Assembly: GCA_963971425.1 (NCBI GenBank) | Contig: OZ020524.1 | Location: forward strand, 18,355,845 to 18,419,844 | Length of the DNA: 64,000 nucleotides | Source of the DNA: Bryoerythrophyllum caledonicum | Taxonomy: Eukaryota; Streptophyta; Bryopsida; Pottiales; Pottiaceae | Direction of reading: 5' to 3' | In this document: positions 35,356-45,835 of the stretch, one piece after another | Layout of the letters: the number at the start of each line of letters is the position of its first letter | Position numbering within the stretch: the first letter of the stretch is position 1 | Notes under the pieces: generated by a model | The model's database searches: none | Told to the model about the DNA's origin: nothing | The model's input: the letters and a program-made list of their open reading frames with translations, nothing else | Made by a program: the position numbers and the translations under genes

Positions 35356-35850
35356 CTGCAATGCAAACAATGAAAGGATAATAACCTAGCAAACTCTAAT
35401 CTAGGATATCAAGTCTCAACAGGAAAATACGAAACAATTGCTCTGTAGTTCAAGCCCGAACTTCGAATTTTCGTGAAAAGGATCCTCAATAGGAAAAGAT
35501 CGAACAATTCCTGCAATCCAAACAATGAAAGAATAATGATCTAGCAGAAGTCTCTACTGGGCTAGAAAAAAGTATCCAGCAAACACTAGAGTGAATCTGC
35601 GAAGATTAATGTTTCCAGAGAAGGCGCCTCATGAATATCAGTGATTTCACTTCCCACCAATAATTCGAATTCTCCGCAATGCAAACAAACGACGAACAGT
35701 AATGTGCAAAAACAGTCAAAATTTATGTCAAGCTTAGTTCCACGCCCAAGTATTCAGAGGAAGTGAAAACGCGATCATCTGCAAACAAAGCTAACCACAA
35801 AGCAAGCACTACAACGCAAACAGAACTCGAAGAAAGATAATCTAGCAAGC
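35356..35850 (-). repeat. Repeated 3'-splice-site-like blocks in the XTH 5' leader
   Basis: Blocks A (35356-35391) and B (35511-35546) match at 32 of 36 bases. More divergent blocks start near 35674 and 35809. Read in the gene's direction each ends TTTGCATTGCAG or a close variant, preceded in A, B and D by GCTAGATTAT-like sequence. A's AG, at 35357-35356, is the likely acceptor for a 5' UTR intron ending 20 nt before the ATG. Confidence 0.75.
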
Positions 35851-36050
35851 ACTGAGTCCAATAGTAAGACAACACAGCTAAGAAGCTTGGTTCGGCTCTC
35901 AAGTGTAAACTTGTTGTCACAGTTGCAGATCAGATCAACAACTAGATTCAATAGCACGCTGCACCAATTGGGAATAGGCGTTGAAAGGTGAGAAGCAGAT
36001 GATTGAGGGATGGTAGTGATCGATGGTGTAAAGAGCTTGACGTGGGAGTA

Positions 36051-36057
36051 ATTTATA
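36051..36057 (-). promoter_or_regulatory. TATA box of the XTH gene
   Basis: TATAAAT in the sense of the gene, about 715 bp before the ATG. A start of transcription near 36020-36025 is expected, giving a leader that contains the splice-site repeats. Confidence 0.6.
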
Positions 36058-36128
36058 CGCATGGTTGGTCAACATGGACAAGTTCCAACGTCCATTTCGT
36101 GTCGATCAGCACTTGGCGCGTATCAAGA

Positions 36129-36181
36129 GGGTATCACCGAGGTATCATCACGGTGTCACCGCGGTATCACCGAGGTATCAA
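36129..36181 (-). repeat. GGTGATACC tandem repeats in the XTH promoter
   Basis: Four to five units of about 11 bp (GGTATCACCGA on plus; TCGGTGATACC on minus) lie about 70-125 bp upstream of the TATA box. The position suits a clustered transcription-factor site. Confidence 0.8.
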
Positions 36182-37060
36182 AGCGAATTATGGAATGGTG
36201 ATCAACGGGAATGCGAGAATGTCGAAGTGGTCCGTTAGCAAAGGAGGGAGCTTTCCAAATAGTACTGTGCTATATTCAGCTATTCGATCGATGAGGCCCA
36301 CTTCACACTAGCGACGTGAAGAACGCTAAATGTATATCTGGCTGGCCGAAACATAAAATAAGATATACATATTTATTGACTTAAAATAGAGTGTCAGTAA
36401 AGTGGGCCAGACTCCTTTTGTTTTCTTACATTGGCACTTTTGAAGCCTGATACTGTGTTCAGCGTGCATGTCAATTCGGGTTGAAGTTTGGGCACCGTTG
36501 ATGTTAAATATACATTTGGACAGAAGTAATGATTTTTGGCTAGTAGTGTGTCCATGTTCGACTATTCTAAGCACTGTACTGTTGATAGGTTTTTTCGGTG
36601 GGTTAGGTTTTAGTTTTGTTTGTGAAAAGGAGGGACCGTTCCATTGACACTTTTTTTCATTTAAAACAAGAAGATGAAGAACTCCGGTTTTCGAAGTAGA
36701 CTGGCGTGAATATAAGGTTGGTTGTCCTAAAAGCACCAACTTAGGCAATCTGACCTATTTTTGGCAGTGGTAAATTAGAAAAAAAAATATGACCACATTC
36801 GAAATAGATTTTCATGAGGATTGCAAAAATTTGCTACATGTAATTCGCATTTGTCACTTTTATACAAAATTCCGAAGTGCTTAGTAAGATTTGACCCATT
36901 CTTGATCCAAGAGTTGTAGTATTTTCAGACATCATGAAACTAGTATCCGCTCCTGTGAATACCCAAAATCGTAACCTTCAGCGTCTACAAAACTAATTCA
37001 ATGAGAACAACAAAATGAACCTTCGTCATCTACAAACCATGTCAGCTGCAAATGGAGAAT
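36182..37060. other. Non-coding; possible transposon relic
   Basis: AT-rich. A 140-codon minus frame (36748-36326) matches nothing I know. A CACTGCCAAAAATAGGTC-like end near 36750-36770 recalls Tc1-type termini but has no clear partner. Confidence 0.4.
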
Positions 37061-37540
37061 GGGTCATGACGTGACCCAAAAGCGCCACCACATTACCACA
37101 TTTGTGGCCGGGGTGAACCCGCCAACCGCTCCCTGTGGCCGCCTGAATCGAGAGCCAGGTTGGCCCATTCCCGCGCGACGTTCCTCCGTCGTCGTCGACG
37201 CTGGACCTGGCAACGGCTCCCTTGCTTCGCGCGCTTCACAACTCTGCCCCCCTCCCACCTTCGCCTTGTGAGAATCTCGACCAGAGGTGTTATGCTCAGG
37301 TAGGGATTGGAGATACAAGGAATGCTTGTGGAAATTGTGCAGTGGGCACCGTAGAGTATGGGCGGGCATCAAATTGCGAGAGAGGGGGAAGAGGTGAGGA
37401 CGAAGGAAAGAAGAAGTGTGGAGGAACTGCTGCTGTACCTAGAAGGTGGGGGAAGGGATTTGGGTGCACCGGCTGCACGTAGTGTCCGAATTGGGGAGCA
37501 GGAGGATGGAAGTGGTAGTGGCCGAAGGCGCCGGGCTCCT

Positions 37541-39849
37541 CTACGCGCGAACTTGTTGTCCCGACGCCCAGAGCTTCGTCGTCGACTTGATGCCCATCGA
37601 CGCTCTCCGGCGCCCGCGATGCGCGACGCGCTGCGCAGCCTGCGCGACCTCCGCGCCCCCGGGTATGGCCCGCGCGGTCTTGGCGATGGCACCCTCATAC
37701 GCCCTCGCTCCCTTTGCTTGGGCAGCAGCCTCCTTCTCCGCCGCTTTCAGTGCTTGCGCAGCGGCCTTCTCTTGAGCACGCTGTTCCTTTAGCCGAAGGC
37801 TCTCCTCTCTCTCTGCGGCTTTTCTACCATTGGTTTCTTCCCTCTCGGCTGCCTTTCGTTTTCTGGACTCCTCTCTCTCTATCCTCTGTCTCTCTTTTTC
37901 GGCTACTGCATTTTCCCTTCTTGTTCTCACGCCCACTTCTACTTCCTCGTACGCGTTGCAGGTGAGAATGATTGATTTGGCGAAGTTGAAAATTGGGTCC
38001 CTGCGTCTGGAGCTTGCTCTGGGTGTGAAGGTCGGGAGTTGCAGAAATCGCGTGATGGAGTCAGGCTCTGTGACCTCGGGGTCGAGGCCACCAATTTCAG
38101 AATCTGCAGTCGGGTCGGAGTGATCAATGTTCACGAAGAAATGCTCCGTTTTAGTGTCGGGGGCACGCCCAAGGTCCGCCTCCAGGTCGCGCTCTGCATC
38201 TCCAGGTTCACCGCTCACAATCCCCTCCTCTTTCCTCTCGGGCTCAGTGCACCCCTCCTCTGTTGCCGACCAAATTGGTTCAGTCAACCTTGCCCTCTCC
38301 TCGTCGCTCTGTGTGACCCCGGCCACCCCCTCACGTTGCAATTTAGAATTTTGATTTTCCCCTCCCCCCTCTTGGCCGTAGGTTCCCGAAGGGGCAAGAT
38401 AACGGTCAACTGCGTGGGGATTAAGGGGGTAGATGCCGGCTCCCTTGAAGCCAACTCGTATGTTTGATCCAGAGAGCGCCTTCCAGAGAGATAGTGAGAC
38501 CCAATGCGCCAACGTTTCCTTCCCTGCGGATTGATTTATGTTGCGAGACATCCAAAAGTCACGGTACTCCCGAAAGAATTGTTTGAATGGTTTAAAAACG
38601 GCGACGTCTAGCGGGTATAGAGCATGTGAGGTGTGAGAGGGTAGGGTAATGAGGTCGAGTCCGACGTTCTTCGCTGCCCTCACAACTTCTAACGTGCAAT
38701 GGCTATTGTGACCTTCCAGGATGAACAGGTGCCGCTGCGTGGGAGAAATGCCATACGTTTGTTGGATAGACGCAATAAAATGGGAGATCCACGCTGAAAA
38801 AAGGTATGTGGTCATCCAGGCTCTTTGTTGCATTGCCATTATTGCGCCCGGCTCACAAAGTTGAATGTAATTTTGTCTGAACCTGCGGCCCCGGAATATG
38901 TAAAAGGATGGTATTGCCTTGCCTGCAGCGTTTACGCAAGCTAAGACTGATAACCATTCTCTCTCATTAGGAATGATGGTTTGAACATGGCAAGCTCCGG
39001 TGCGGGCGATAACCATCCCGCCACCATTCTTACCTGCAGCCATCATGTTCAAGTAAGTTTCTAACCTTCTTTGCATCATGTTAATCATGTAGAGCTTACA
39101 TACAGTTCAATAGTGTAGAGGAATGGTATTGGCAGGGATTTTCGAATGAACACTGCATTGAACCAGTGTGTGTAAGATTGCACATTACCTGCCTGGGCGC
39201 CGGACTGGTCGCAGTTCCAGATGCGCTCGGGCGGGTATTGGTGTAAGTTGTAGAGCTGCTCCAAATTGTCGTAGAGTGATTTAACGTTTTCAGGGCATAA
39301 GGCTTTCGCCCGGGCGCTCTCAAGTCCTTGCGAAGCCCTGATTGTCAATTCAGGGTGCCGGCGCTTGAACCAACGCATCCACCCGCCACCCGGAATTCCG
39401 TCCTTGAAGGGCGTCCACCTATTCTTCGTTATCTCGTAAACCTTCATTTTCAATGCGCTAGGGGATAGCCCATATCCACGGTCGCACATTCGGATCAAAA
39501 AATCGACAATCAGAGACTCCTCTTCCGGGTTGAGCACTGCCTTCACTCCTCTCTTTCGACTCCGCGTTTTTCCGTAGCACCAGCCACGGAATGTAGTGTA
39601 AGGTATGTGATGGTCCTTTGCCGCCTTCTTCATGCTCTCTCCATTGTCCACAGCTGCCAATGCCTTGCGCAATTGCTCGTCAGTCCAATTCCCGTTTTTC
39701 CGAATTCTCTGTCTTCTAACTCGTGGGACATGGGGGGGGGTGTGCTGTTCAGAGGTGTGTGGGGTTTGTGCAGGTTCAGGGAGGGGCCTCAGCTGTGCAA
39801 AATCCGGAGCCCGATTGGTGAATAAGTTGATCCCAGCCACGGTGACCAC
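37541..39849 (-). CDS. Pogo-type transposase, two exons, ~717 aa, open
   Basis: Exon 1 is 39849-39189, a 155-bp GT-AG intron (39188-39034) follows, and exon 2 is 39033-37541. The frame is open throughout. Domains in order: Psq-type helix-turn-helix (NWTDEQLRKALAAV to PYTTFRGW), CENP-B-type helix-turn-helix (LNPEEESLIVDFLIRM, GGGWMRWFKRRHPEL), then the DDE_1 catalytic core. First Asp is in WNCDQSGAQ, the second position is FILEGHNSH, and the third is the Asp of HTSHALYPLDVAVF. A charged Glu/Lys/Ala-rich coiled coil and a basic tail follow. Glu (codon 38716-38714) stands where family members have Asp in LLDGHxSH. The frame enters from GTG, not ATG, at 39849; the true N-terminus lies further upstream. 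Either a young element or a domesticated gene. Confidence 0.85.
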
Positions 39850-39867
39850 ACTGCCACCGCGCTGCCA

Positions 39868-40289
39868 CTAATCTCCAGTCCCGACTCCCTGTGATCTCCT
39901 GGAGCGGAGACCTCGACTCCCCGCCGGCACAGTCTCTGTAGGTAGCTGCAAGCCCCGCACTTCGTTCGCACTGTAGTGCACCCCTCCGCGACTCGATCCT
40001 CCTCCACGTCGCTCCTTGCGTCGACTGTCCCTTGGCCGGCTCCGATGGCGTTGAGCTAATTCCAAGGGCGTTGGGCTAATTCCAAGGGCGTGTAGTCCTC
40101 CGGCTGCGTGCCTCGACGCCCGGCCTCCTCATCACTGCTGCTTGAGTGCCGCTCCTCTCCGCTCTCACCACCATCTCCTAATTCGTACAGAGATTCCCGG
40201 TAGTCTCCTTCTTCTCCTGAGTAGTGAAATTCATCATCACCTCTCAGGTCCACGGCGGACATTGTGTTGGCTGATGCTCGCACCTGCAA
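39868..40289 (-). pseudogene. Acidic N-terminal leader of the pogo transposase, broken
   Basis: After an acceptor-like TTTTGCAG (near 40287) an ATG opens an acidic segment, MSAVDLRGDDEFHYSGEEGD, which continues to LELAQR. There a 20-bp tandem duplication (40051-40090) shifts the frame. Without one copy it would pass into the 40065-39868 frame, which ends at TAG 39870-39868 and is in phase with the transposase. Either it is an inactivated N-terminus or the stop is bypassed by splicing. Confidence 0.5.
40051..40090. repeat. 20-bp tandem duplication
   Basis: TTGRGCTAATTCCAAGGGCG occurs twice in a row with one mismatch, inside the transposase leader. Confidence 0.95.
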
Positions 40290-40908
40290 AAGACATGTAC
40301 ATTTTCTCAGTTAGCAATGAATTCGAAATCATGCTATTGGAGTTCGTGAACTGAAAGCACAACAATAAGGACTTTGCAGCACTCTGAATTTGCTAGCACA
40401 TGTGACAGACCTTGGTAGATGCGCTTTGTACAATGCAATCCTTACTCTGACTCTCTCCTATCACTCTCTCAGCTGTGAGATCGAACCAAGGCCAAAAACA
40501 TTTAAGCTGCCTCCTAAGTCGGTTTGGGAGGATACATTTTTGTGCCACAGATGATGTGCATTCTGGACAAGTTTGGCATTCGAAATGGCCATGAATGGTA
40601 TGATATTCTGTGAGGCAGCTGTGATCTGATCGCCCTCTTCTGGACCATGAGTCGCCATGCTAACCTTCGAAAAGTGTTTTGTAAATCACCCATTTTTGCT
40701 CCCACACGTCTACTCTTTGTAATATCAAGCAGCATGGAAAACCAATTTAGCAGCGACCCATACTGGCGCCCACTGCAACCTAAAACCGCCCCTCCCACGA
40801 CTCAATCATGCTGACAATTCCAGAAATTACGGAATTGGGTCCGCCTGATGGCGGTTTTGGGGCAATTTCGGCTATCGCTTCTAGGGGGGTGGTGCTTTTA
40901 GGTCAGTC

Positions 40909-41399
40909 GACCTTAGTGTTTGTTCATTCTCTTCACTAAGCATATGGCCACAGGACATAGGCTAGTGTAATAGAACTATTCCCCCCTCTCGAGGGTAAAC
41001 ACTTTCCTATACTAAGTGCTTCCCTACACTAATTGCCTTAGAGACAACCGACATGTCATCTCCCCCAAGGGCTTTGTGGGTCCCCATACGAGGAGGCCTT
41101 GGGGACCCCCCACCATAATTGGGTGGACTATGGTGATAGGCACCAAGCGAGAAATAGGACTTGAATCATTTAAAACAAAATTAACATGGAATAGAACCTC
41201 AAAGAAATGATGAGAGTGTGATTAGCATGAATATTTAGTAAATGGAACAGATGCAAAAGAAAGAGAAGAAAAGAAATGGGGATCCCTTAGTGATCATATT
41301 TTTCTCCCTCTTATCTCCATGACAGAAGAAAGAAAAGAGAAAGAACAAGGATTCTTTAGAGATCTACGTAAGTGTGGATCTTTTCCCTTGATCTAGGGT
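40909..41399. other. Non-coding spacer
   Basis: No gene seen; purine-rich towards 41300. Confidence 0.5.
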
Positions 41400-41403
41400 T
41401 TAA

Positions 41404-41629
41404 CCCTTAAACGTCATTTGGGAACCGTATATACAAGCACGAATTTTACCATGTAGAGTACAAATTTTTTATTAAAGTTTAGCAAGACTTACATCTTTGG
41501 AATGAAGATTGTTCATCTAACATCTTTCATTTGGAGGTCACTTTAATTGATCTAAACCTTATCATGTTCAAATACAACACCATACATGTAGAATATTGTG
41601 GACTAGTGGCACCTTCTAACGTTTAAGGG
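41404..41629. mobile_element. 226-bp TTAA-type MITE
   Basis: Begins CCCTTAAACGT and ends with its exact inverse ACGTTTAAGGG, flanked by TTAA at 41400-41403 and 41630-41633. Non-coding. Target site and CCC terminus suggest mobilisation by a piggyBac-type transposase. Confidence 0.8.
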
Positions 41630-41753
41630 TTAAGGCAATACAAGTGCATCATGGAGAAGTAAGCCATTCATGGTTATGAATCAAGCCATGTATATACATG
41701 ATCAATCATGCAGTGGCCAACGGAAAGCTGCTACACCCATAATATTGACTAAG

Positions 41754-42292
41754 GTAGAGGCACCCAATTCCGATCACTTAAGCCAGTTTGGGACTCAAAT
41801 GACATTGTATGTCAAAATCATTTATGTACAAAGATGTGGAATTAGGAATGAAACTCAACAAATATATTTTTTAATTTAATCACAAAGATTTGCAATTGAT
41901 ATAGAATTTAGAAGCCCGAAAACCACCGGAGCCCATAATCAAACTCTAGAGTAGGTGAGATTTGGTGCCCTCCTTTACCCAATGTCAACAAGTGAGAGTG
42001 AGTAAAAGAGAGAAGACATGCCATGGATAACCAGCTCATGGAGGGTACCCAATACCAATTGGCCTTGTCCAACTTTCGAGGCAATGCCACCAATGAGAGT
42101 TCAATTGAGGTGGAGAACCCAAAATTGCAAACTTCATGACCCAATGCCGATAATGCTGGTGTTATCAGATTTTGAGTTATAAGTTTTGAGTCACTTCATG
42201 CACAATTTCAAGCATTTGTCATTTTCATGCACCATGCCATGCATACTCTACTGATTGGAATTGGGTGGCCAATCGGGATTGGGTGCCTCTAC
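41754..42292. mobile_element. Inverted-repeat element, about 540 bp
   Basis: GTAGAGGCACCCAAT plus TCCGAT at 41754-41774 recurs inverted at 42272-42292 with one mismatch in 21. The interior repeats short CCCAAT and GGTACCC words. No target duplication was found, so it is a MITE candidate only. Confidence 0.55.
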
Positions 42293-42859
42293 TTTAATGG
42301 GTATGATAAAATTTTGTTCATCAACTGTCAAATTATCATGTCTGTACAACATTGTAGAAGGCACGTCTTCCTCGACCCACACTAAAAGCAATTTCCCCAT
42401 CAAACAGCTGATGTACTGTACATTACAAAGGGAAGAATCTCCCACCGTTCAGCTGAAATGCTTGAATCAATCCTCTTTCCTTTTTTCCTTCTTTTTTTCT
42501 AAAATAAGAAAATTATGATTTTTATTGACAAAATTTCATTGATGGTTGTTGCCATATCACCATACTGCTACTAAGGAACAGCGGGGACTCCATCTTGTTG
42601 CCAGAAAGGATGCACAAATCTATGTTTATGGAGAAAATTTGGTTTTGTATGGTTTAAAGAGAAACTTAGTGTCACCAAATGTGTGGTCTCAAAAAGTTTG
42701 GGTAGCCACTTTGGCTGACAAGGTGGAACCAAAAAAAAATGCTTGCTTGAATGAAGAGTTTGCTTCTAGAAGGTTTCTTGTATATGGTGATACCTTTGTT
42801 TAGAAAAAAAATTGACTTGGGTTCAAATAATAGACTCACTAGTACCTTGTAGCTAGGCT
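42293..42859. other. Non-coding spacer
   Basis: AT-rich with one 85-codon frame (42546-42803) of no recognisable type. Nothing supported. Confidence 0.45.
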
Positions 42860-45765
42860 TAAAATATACCCATTACCACCCCGCCGCATTCTAGATAACC
42901 CAATAAGATACCCATTAAATACCATTTTAGATCACAAACATTGCCAACACAGTGACCAATAACATTCAAAAAGTAGTTACCTCCTGTTTATGTCAATGGG
43001 ATAACCAAGAAAATACCTACAATAGATGGCTACCACAAGGTAATATATTCCCATGGCACGACTCAAACACCTAGAAACACAACATGCCTCGGAAAATACT
43101 ACCTACAAAGAAAACACCAATATCTCCACAACATTATCCAAATATACCACCCCAAAGAACAAAAAAGGGATACAAGATTTGTTCCACCTCCTTCACACGT
43201 CCCCTTGACCTACATCTCCATCATTGAATGCGACCCATACAAAGATATAGACACACAAAGTCATACCATCCAAATTCAACATGACCTTGCATATACAACA
43301 TCAAAGGTAAATACCTTATAACAATCCAACTACCACACTAAATTGGCTCTGGAACCAATATCAAAATAGACTAAACTTCTCCCACAACCTAGAACCATCA
43401 ACCCAAGCATTTGAAACAAATATTGTCCAGCTATATCAAAGATACAAACACAAAATACCAAAAACAGATCCCCTAGAACTAGCACAATATACACTACCCA
43501 TAGAACTACTTAACTTTATCACCGGAACATTTGGCATTGAACACTCCTACTTCCATCTCCGGTCACATGCCACACTAATCTCACAAAATATTTCTCCCCA
43601 TTTACGTGAGACACAATATTTGGCTCACTAGGCAAAGCATTAGAATTCAAATGGAAAGGTATTGGATACGCACATTCCCACCACAAAGAAGATACACAAC
43701 AAGCTATCCACTAGGCCAGACTAGCTACAAAAAAGAACCCAACAAACATAACATGTATGGTCCTTCCAGACAACAAATGGTACGAAAATATCAGCCCTCA
43801 CCGGGGCCCTTTTCCGGATATGCACATAATATGTCTCTTTGCCGCTAACACGGTAACATACACAAAACCCACCAAACCAGATTTTTTTTTTTAAAAACTC
43901 ATAAAAGAAGCTAGAAGAGAAGCCTCCACACTACAAATATTATGCATACACCACCAAAACAATCCAATTGACACACATACCGCACTAGAACGTCTTACAC
44001 AAATAACCAATAAACTGAACATAAAACAACTCTACACAAACATAGCCCCACCAACACCACTCCCCATAATGGTCAACATGAGTAACAAACATTGGAAAAC
44101 AATCAACTATCCAAAATTCACTCCAAAACAACACCATACCTCTCCCATAATTCAACACAACTTCCCCAGTGAAATTCAACCCCAAACATTGCAAGTATAC
44201 AAACAGCCCATTTAAAGAACCCATTCAAACCAATTTTGGAGAATAGCAAAGAGAAAAAGCCGACTATGGAATTTACAATGCCTCAAAAAAATTAAAAGTC
44301 TCCTAAAGACTCCGTGGACTACAAAACATACTTAGACTAGATATAATGGCCATCTACAAAACACTCCAGATCCTAACCACCAAATACCTAAATGAGCCCG
44401 CAGACATCTTTACCGACTACGTAAATGTATTTTACCTTTTAAATATACAAATACAACACCCAACCATGGATAACAGCCACCCTGACATAATCATCCTCAA
44501 ATCAATGGTACAAATGCTATAATCACGAACACAATCTACCAAACTATATAAAGTGCAAGCCGATGCCAACATTGCAAGCAACAAGAAAGCTGATGAATTA
44601 TCCAAAGTTGGCAAAGATAAAGATTATAGAAATGCTAAATACGCACACAAACACGCACAAACAACACCATACTACTACCAAAGAAACGAGTGGCCATCCA
44701 TGGGTGAAACCCCCGGACAAAGGCCCTATTAGATTCCTCACTAAATACCTCAAAAAACATGACCTGGAAGAACACCTTATAGAAATTGCCAACAATTTTC
44801 CAAACAATACAAAATGGACATCAAACAAAAACATATATAAAGATCTATCCAATGACTTCTAGAACGACCCCCGTGTCACTGATGCACAAAAAACTTCTCA
44901 TTAAATTCCGAACAAGCCAATATATGGGAAATGCCCAAAAACAACTTTTCTTTGGATTTGAAACGTTTCCCTCCATAACATGCCCCATCTGCAACTTTAC
45001 AGACTCGGGTACATGGCTACATGTACTACTCAAAATCATAAACTAGACATGCTATGTGTCCGTGGTCTTCCATACAATAGCCCCCTCCAAGCGAGAGTCT
45101 AACGCTGTTAGTAGTGGTATTCACAAACCACCATCTCACGAAGCGCGAAGTCTTGTAACAGTCGGGGGGCGAAGGGGGGTGGTTGAGTGTCGCGGGAAGA
45201 TGACGGGGATGCCACTTGGCGGCGAGTGGTCGAATGGATGTGTTGTTCAGTTTGGTGGATGATATGATGTGTTGTTTGGTGGCTTGGGGGCGGAGTTGTT
45301 CGAGTGCGTGACATTGTCGTGGTTTCGCTTGATTGGACGCTTGATCCGTGAGGGCATAAATCCCCGCGGAGCCTACCCTTTAAGACTTTTCGTGAACTAG
45401 ATGGTGTGGAGTGGAGAGGCAAGCAGCTAGGTATTGACTCGGAAGCTTTATGGATGGTTCTAACGTGCACTCACTGGGACCACATTATGAGAACTGTCGC
45501 TTGGCGCCGACTCGGAGTAGTCTAAAAGCTATGAGCACATAGTTTGGGACTCGTCGGGATGGGGGCCCGATGCGGGGACGTGGATGCAGTGTTTAGAGGT
45601 TGTGCCAGCAAAAAGCGTAAGCCCCTCCTTAAGGCAGAAAGAGGGAAGTAGTTCCATACCTCTAATCTATTCCCAACGGATATAGACATAGTGCGGAATG
45701 AAGAGACACTTTATTCACGCCGGCCCCCAAAGGGGAACCCAAAGTTCTTCTTCTTCTTTAAGCTT
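42860..45765 (+). mobile_element. LINE copy 2, longer and more decayed
   Basis: Same family as 5698-7180: RNase H block from 44340, zinc-knuckle block near 44990, then an internal deletion to LCVRGLPYN (about 45060). A shared 3' UTR segment with CTTTATTCACGC and GGCCCCC lies at 45706-45760. Upstream it extends about 1.4 kb further than copy 1. The 5' limit is unclear. Confidence 0.7.
43615..45046 (+). pseudogene. LINE protein relic with RNase H and an unassigned upstream domain
   Basis: Frame 43615-43890 contains LGKALEFKWKGIGYAHSHHK, one in-frame TAG (43712-43714), then TCMVLPDNKWYENISP and GPFPDMHIICLFAAN, a domain I cannot name. From 44346 the RNase H part reads MAIYKTLQILTTKYLNEPAD, IFTDYVNVFYLL and KVQADANIASNKKADELS, where the His of copy 1 (KVRAHAN) is lost. 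Stops at 44520-44522 and 44860-44862 stand where copy 1 has CAA and TGG. The knuckle block CPICNFTDSGTWLHVLL ends it. Confidence 0.7.
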
Positions 45766-45835
45766 GAATTATTAGGTCTTTTCATGAGTTTTTTTAATTA
45801 GTAAGGAGAGTTTTTTACGATTGAGTTTATTCATA

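Larger units (their letters stand above)
37061..40908 (-). mobile_element. Pogo/Tigger-type DNA transposon, about 3.85 kb
   Basis: It carries a pogo-type transposase between imperfect terminal inverted repeats: TGACCCAAAAGCGCCACC at 37072 and, inverted, TGACCTAAAAGCACCACC at 40905. Each repeat is preceded by a short palindrome (GGGTCA-TGACG-TGACCC on the left). A flanking TA duplication could not be identified, so the outer limits are uncertain by some bases. Confidence 0.7.

Noticed and set aside
34596..35366. 256-codon minus frame over the XTH gene
   Set aside because: It is the +1 shadow of the XTH frame, arginine-rich as expected from GC-rich codons.
36326..36748. 140-codon minus frame as a transposase
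   Set aside because: No catalytic or helix-turn-helix motif, and only one Tc1-like end was found.
45108..45470. 120-codon minus frame in LINE copy 2
   Set aside because: Low-complexity Ser/Thr/His-rich frame antisense to the LINE 3' region; no support.
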